The notes under the pieces were generated by a model. It had not been told where the DNA came from, made no database searches, and worked only from the letters and a program-made list of their open reading frames with translations. From Magnetospirillum sp. (GTDB lineage Bacteria > Pseudomonadota > Alphaproteobacteria > CACIAM-22H2): a stretch of DNA of 64,000 nucleotides. Below are positions 60,844 to 64,000 of the stretch, piece by piece. The stretch lies in the NCBI GenBank assembly GCA_027532905.1, contig JAPZUA010000001.1, positions 583,565 to 647,564 of the forward strand, in the 5' to 3' direction. Each line of letters starts with the position of its first letter. Position 1 is the first letter of the stretch. Position numbers and translations under genes: made by a program.

Positions 60844-61812
60844 ATGGCCGCGAAGGATCATGGCCACGACGACGACCATCACGGCCACGATCATCACAGC
60901 CATGACCACCACGGCCACGGTCATGCGCATCTGCCTGCCAGTTTCGGCCGCGCGTTCGCGATCGGCATTGCGCTCAATCTCGGCTTTGTGATCGTCGAAG
61001 CGGGCTACGGCATTGTCGCCAACTCGATGGCGCTGCTGGCCGATGCGGGCCACAATCTTTCGGACGTGCTAGGCCTATGCGTGGCGTGGCTTGCGACCGT
61101 GCTTGCACGGCGCAGGCCTTCGGCGCGCTACACCTACGGCCTGCGCGCAAGTTCGATCCTTGCGGCCTTGTTCAACGCGGCGTTTTTGCTCATCGCCGTC
61201 GGCGCAATCGCGTGGGAGGCGGCCCAGCGCCTTTTCGATCCTTCAGGCGTGGAAGTGGCGGCCCCCACCGTGATGGCGGTTGCGGCAATCGGCATTGCGA
61301 TCAACGGGGCGACCGCGTGGCTGTTCGCGCGCGGGCGCAAAGGCGATCTCAATATCAGGGGTGCTTACCTACACATGCTGGCCGACGCCGCGATCTCGGC
61401 CGGTGTGGTGGTCGGCGGGCTTGCCGTACTGCTGACAGGCTGGGCCTGGATCGACGGTGCGGTCGGCCTTGCGATCTGTGCGGCGATCGTGTGGGGCACC
61501 ATGGGCTTGCTGCGCGAAAGCGTGGCGTTGTCGCTGGCGGCCGTGCCCGCAAACGTGGACGCGGGCGACGTGCGCGCATTCCTCGCAAGCCAGCCCGGCG
61601 TCGCGGGCCTGCACGATCTGCACATCTGGGCGCTCGGCACCGACCAAACGGCGTTGTCGGCCCATCTCGTGATGCCCGCAGGCCCGCCCGGCGACGCGTT
61701 TTTGGGGGCACTCTGCGCGCAATTGCGCACGCGTTTTTCGATTGCCCACGCGACCATTCAAATCGAGACGGATGCAAGTGCGTGCGCACTCGCCGCCTGC
61801 GGTGCGGCGTAA
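60844..61812 (+). CDS. Zinc-type cation diffusion facilitator with His-rich N-terminus
   Basis: A 322-residue CDF exporter of the CzcD/ZitB branch. The N-terminus (residues 3-30) is a His/Asp/Gly run with some thirteen His residues. Transport sites are HNLSD in helix 2 and HMLAD in helix 5, the HxxxD/HxxxD set of zinc-selective members, unlike the FieF-type protein at 29758. Cytosolic C-terminal domain contains GLHDLHIWALGTDQ. Exports zinc in exchange for protons. Zinc-binding loop may sense or deliver metal. Confidence 0.92.
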   Translation: MAAKDHGHDDDHHGHDHHSHDHHGHGHAHLPASFGRAFAIGIALNLGFVIVEAGYGIVANSMALLADAGHNLSDVLGLCVAWLATVLARRRPSARYTYGLRASSILAALFNAAFLLIAVGAIAWEAAQRLFDPSGVEVAAPTVMAVAAIGIAINGATAWLFARGRKGDLNIRGAYLHMLADAAISAGVVVGGLAVLLTGWAWIDGAVGLAICAAIVWGTMGLLRESVALSLAAVPANVDAGDVRAFLASQPGVAGLHDLHIWALGTDQTALSAHLVMPAGPPGDAFLGALCAQLRTRFSIAHATIQIETDASACALAACGAA

Positions 61813-62198
61813 AGCGGCACGCAGGCGCCCGACGCAAAATTTTTTGATCGCGACCTCGGCTCCATCTGGGTCGAGTGGAAGGCGATTGGAGGATATGGTA
61901 ATTTATCCTTTAACAGTATGTTTGCTTAGTTCTTGAAATAAACATTTTCCCGTGCTTTGATCAAGCATCGCTGCTGGGTTTATCCCCGGCCGCGTCTGCT
62001 GTTTGACATGTGAAGAAAGACGAAGCGGATCCCGCTCAAACGCGGGTCTTGCAACATGTAACCTTCAATCGTCGTCGTGGTTACATCTATGGAATATCAA
62101 TGGTTTGATTAGGCGACGGTCGCTGTTTGTCGCGTTTGGTCACCTATTTCGGGCGGTTGGGCCTTGCCCTGGGGCCTGGGCTGGGGTACCCCCGGGGC
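61813..62198. other. AT-rich 386-base spacer with several dyads
   Basis: This is the largest non-coding stretch of the window and clearly AT-richer than the genes. It holds TGCTT(TGATC)AAGCA at 61953-61967; a TGCTGTTTGACA element at 61997-62008, similar to rRNA BoxA or a lone -35 box; the hairpin CCCGC(TCAAAC)GCGGG at 62031-62046 followed by TCTT; and the perfect arms ATGTAACC (62056-62063) and GGTTACAT (62079-62086). A 13-codon open frame with GGAGG upstream starts at 61895. No protein gene is supported. A small RNA or operator region is possible. Confidence 0.5.
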
Positions 62199-63002
62199 AT
62201 GCTTGAAGCTGCTGCCATTGATCAGGTTTCGGCGCGGATTGCCGAGATTGCGGCAACCGCGATCGTGCCGCGTTATCAGGCGTTGGCGGCGCACGAAATC
62301 GCGCTCAAAGGCCCTAGCGACTACGTGACGGCCGCCGATCTCGAGGCCGAAGCGCTGCTCGAGCGCGCGTTGGCCGACATTCTGCCCGGCAGCGTCGTGG
62401 TCGGCGAGGAAGCCGTTGCCAAAAACGCAAACGTGCTCGACCGCCTTGCCGAGGTGGGACCGGTGTGGATCGTCGATCCGCTCGACGGTACGGGCAATTT
62501 CGCGCAAGGCCGGCGGCCCTTCTGCACGATCGTTGCGTTGGCGATCGCCGGCAAACCCGTGGCGGGCTGGATCTACGAACCGCTCTCGGGCGATCTTCTG
62601 GTTGCGGTGCGCGGGAGCGGTGCGCAGTTTCGGGGCACACCTGCAAAGCTTGCCGGCGGCACGGTCGGGGCGGTCTACGGCAACAAGCTGCGCAAGCGCG
62701 CGGTTGAGAGCGAGCGGTTCGCCGGATTCGTGGACGAGCGCTGTGCGGGTGCGGTCTATCTCGACCTTGCGCGCGGGCGCATCGGCTTCGGCGTGTTCAC
62801 GCGCGCATTGCCGTGGGACCATGCGGCCGGCTGCCTTGCCGTTGCCGAGATGGGCGGCGTGTCCGCCTTCATGGACGACCGCAGCGCCTACGACGTGCGC
62901 CGCCATGTGGGGCCTCTGCTGCAGGCGGCAACGCAAGAAGCGTGGGACGATATCGCTTCCGTGCTGGCCGATCAGGAAAACGCCGCGAGCAACGCACCGT
63001 AG
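62199..63002 (+). CDS. Inositol monophosphatase family protein
   Basis: A 267-residue member of the IMPase/FIG superfamily. Metal-site motifs: GEEAVAKN (Glu) near residue 69, DPLDGTGNFAQG (Asp-Asp), and WDHAAGCLAVAEMGG near the C-terminus. These Mg-dependent enzymes dephosphorylate inositol phosphates, histidinol phosphate or PAP; the exact substrate is unclear. The ATG at 62199 is used as start; an earlier in-frame ATG at 62127 would add 24 residues not typical of the family. Its 3' end overlaps the convergent permease gene by 31 bases. Confidence 0.85.
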   Translation: MLEAAAIDQVSARIAEIAATAIVPRYQALAAHEIALKGPSDYVTAADLEAEALLERALADILPGSVVVGEEAVAKNANVLDRLAEVGPVWIVDPLDGTGNFAQGRRPFCTIVALAIAGKPVAGWIYEPLSGDLLVAVRGSGAQFRGTPAKLAGGTVGAVYGNKLRKRAVESERFAGFVDERCAGAVYLDLARGRIGFGVFTRALPWDHAAGCLAVAEMGGVSAFMDDRSAYDVRRHVGPLLQAATQEAWDDIASVLADQENAASNAP

Positions 63003-64000
63003 GCGGCCAAGCATACGACCGCCCACGGCAGATTCCAGCGCGCGAAGATGGTCGGGTTACGGCCCAGAATGCGGCCCAGAATCATCGAGCCGCCCGAATA
63101 GGGCGACAGGGTTGCCGACAAAGCCCAGCCGACCTGGATCGCAAGTACGAGCCCGAGGGCGGACAGCGGCGAGGCCTGCATGCCGAGCACAGCACCGCCC
63201 GCGATCGCACTCGTGATCAGCGCCACAATGCCGAATTGCGAGCCCACGATGATGAAGAGAGCGATCGCAAGGGCCAGCACCGGGCCCGGCAAGGCGAGCG
63301 CATCGAGCAAGGCCGACACGCCGAGGCTTTTGAGCAGGACCGCAAGTGTGACGCCCAAAGCGCTCGAGGCCCCCAGCACCACCTGTTCGCCGCGCATGTC
63401 CGGTACGTAAGCCGCAACATGGCGGCGCAGGCGCAAGCCCCAGATGCTGGTGGCACGCACGAAACCTAGATTCGCATACTGCAACCAGAGCCAGCAGAGG
63501 GCGAACAAGGCGGCGACCCAGGCAATCGCCTCGACCATGCCCATGCCGCTGACCGCTTTAAGCGTGAGCACGCTCGCCACCAGGCCCGCGATGATGAACA
63601 GCATCGGGGCTGCCTGGCGTGCGGGCGGGATAGGTTCGGTTCGCGGCGGGGCGCGGCGTTTGGACGGCGGCCAACGGACGCGGTCGACCGCCCAGCCGAT
63701 CGCGATGAAGAGCGCCGCCATCGCTGCTGCGGGCGGGCCCATGTCGAACCAACTCACGCCCGGCACCATCGCCAGCGAAAACGCCACCGAGATCGCCATC
63801 GGCGACCATACGAGCATGCTGAAAAAGCCCTGCAGCAGCGCTACGTTCATGCGCTCCTCGCGAATCGCCACAATGCCGGCGTCGCCGCCCGCCGCCTGCA
63901 GCGTGTTGGCTCGGTTCACGAGCGTGCCGAGCAGCGTGACCGCCCCCATATTGAGGGCGATGCCGAAACCGTGGCCGCCGAGGGCGAGCGCCAAAAAGCG
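62972..64000 (-). CDS. Multi-pass permease (N-terminal part missing at window edge)
   Basis: The C-terminal 342 residues of a hydrophobic protein whose start lies beyond base 64000. About nine membrane helices are visible, with GVSWFDMGPPAAAMAALFIAIGWAVD, a soluble loop rich in Arg/Pro (WPPSKRRAPPRTEPIPPARQ), and late GSQFGIVALITSAIAGGAVLGMQASPLSALGLVLAIQVGWALSATLSPYSGGSMILGRI. The Gly-rich re-entrant-like stretches suggest an ion-transporter-type anion or organic-acid permease, but I cannot name the family. Convergent with the IMPase gene. Confidence 0.75.
   Translation of the reverse strand, partial: RFLALALGGHGFGIALNMGAVTLLGTLVNRANTLQAAGGDAGIVAIREERMNVALLQGFFSMLVWSPMAISVAFSLAMVPGVSWFDMGPPAAAMAALFIAIGWAVDRVRWPPSKRRAPPRTEPIPPARQAAPMLFIIAGLVASVLTLKAVSGMGMVEAIAWVAALFALCWLWLQYANLGFVRATSIWGLRLRRHVAAYVPDMRGEQVVLGASSALGVTLAVLLKSLGVSALLDALALPGPVLALAIALFIIVGSQFGIVALITSAIAGGAVLGMQASPLSALGLVLAIQVGWALSATLSPYSGGSMILGRILGRNPTIFARWNLPWAVVCLAAYGALLAAFS

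Overview
The window looks like a chromosomal segment of a high-GC alphaproteobacterium, most probably of the Rhodospirillales type. The reasons are strong G/C bias at third codon positions, tightly packed genes with many 4-bp ATGA/GTGA overlaps, a 41-residue L36 protein of the zinc-free kind, glcDEF glycolate oxidase, AzlCD, a single InhA-type FabI and a DXP-dependent vitamin B6 route. About 65 protein genes are supported. No tRNA, rRNA, CRISPR array, insertion sequence or integrase was seen.

Layout. 1-3.1 kb: glycolate oxidase operon glcD-glcE-glcF (minus strand, glcF cut by the window edge). 3.1-4.1 kb: rpmJ with a clear promoter and terminator, then a DedA-like membrane protein. 4.1-13.9 kb: a carbohydrate cluster in two divergent arms, with an HpcH/HpaI aldolase, an IlvD/Edd dehydratase, a YicI-type GH31 glycosidase, a lactonase-like amidohydrolase, an aldose-1-epimerase and a XylB-like aldose dehydrogenase. 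Together these read as a non-phosphorylating route from a xyloside-like sugar to pyruvate plus glycolaldehyde, whose product could feed glycolate oxidase at the left edge. 14-17 kb: an unrecognised 405-residue protein, RidA-like, creatininase-like and PadR-like genes. 17-22.7 kb: a metal/cofactor region. A cobalamin riboswitch precedes a DUF1636 protein and a peptide/nickel-class ABC importer without ATPase genes. Next to it a Zur-like operator sits between a DUF1826 gene and a CobW-type GTPase. 22.9-26.7 kb: sugar ABC importer (no ATPase) and an SDR. 26.7-31.3 kb: two small unknown proteins, UspA, a kinase fusion, a cation efflux protein and pdxH.

31.4-39.7 kb: a glycine-zipper lipoprotein, fabI-aroC, an unknown membrane protein and a nucleoside transporter on plus, then the convergent isoprenoid operon xseB-ispA-dxs-tlyA on minus. 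39.8-42.35 kb is a compositional outlier, visibly AT-richer with rare codons, encoding an unrecognised lipoprotein and a secreted trypsin-like zymogen; it is the best candidate for recently acquired, undescribed biology. 42.4-49 kb: soluble transhydrogenase, a CBS protein translationally coupled to a patatin, a NitT/TauT-type ABC importer, and a histone-deacetylase-like amidohydrolase. 49-53 kb: phyH-like dioxygenase-pdxA-pdxJ-FkbM methyltransferase operon. 53.2-54.4 kb: a cyclic-nucleotide-binding/EAL phosphodiesterase. 54.6-62 kb: RND efflux pair, DauA-like flavoprotein, a secreted protein and a His-rich zinc-type CDF exporter. 61.8-62.2 kb: an AT-rich spacer with several dyads. 62.2-64 kb: inositol-monophosphatase-like gene and a truncated permease.

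Functional links. Dxs makes DXP, a substrate of PdxJ; PdxA, PdxJ and PdxH, all present here, carry out the late steps of pyridoxal-5-phosphate synthesis. Metal and cofactor homeostasis recurs (Zur box, CobW, two CDF transporters, B12 riboswitch). All functional statements are read from the translated sequence and family knowledge; no database search was possible.
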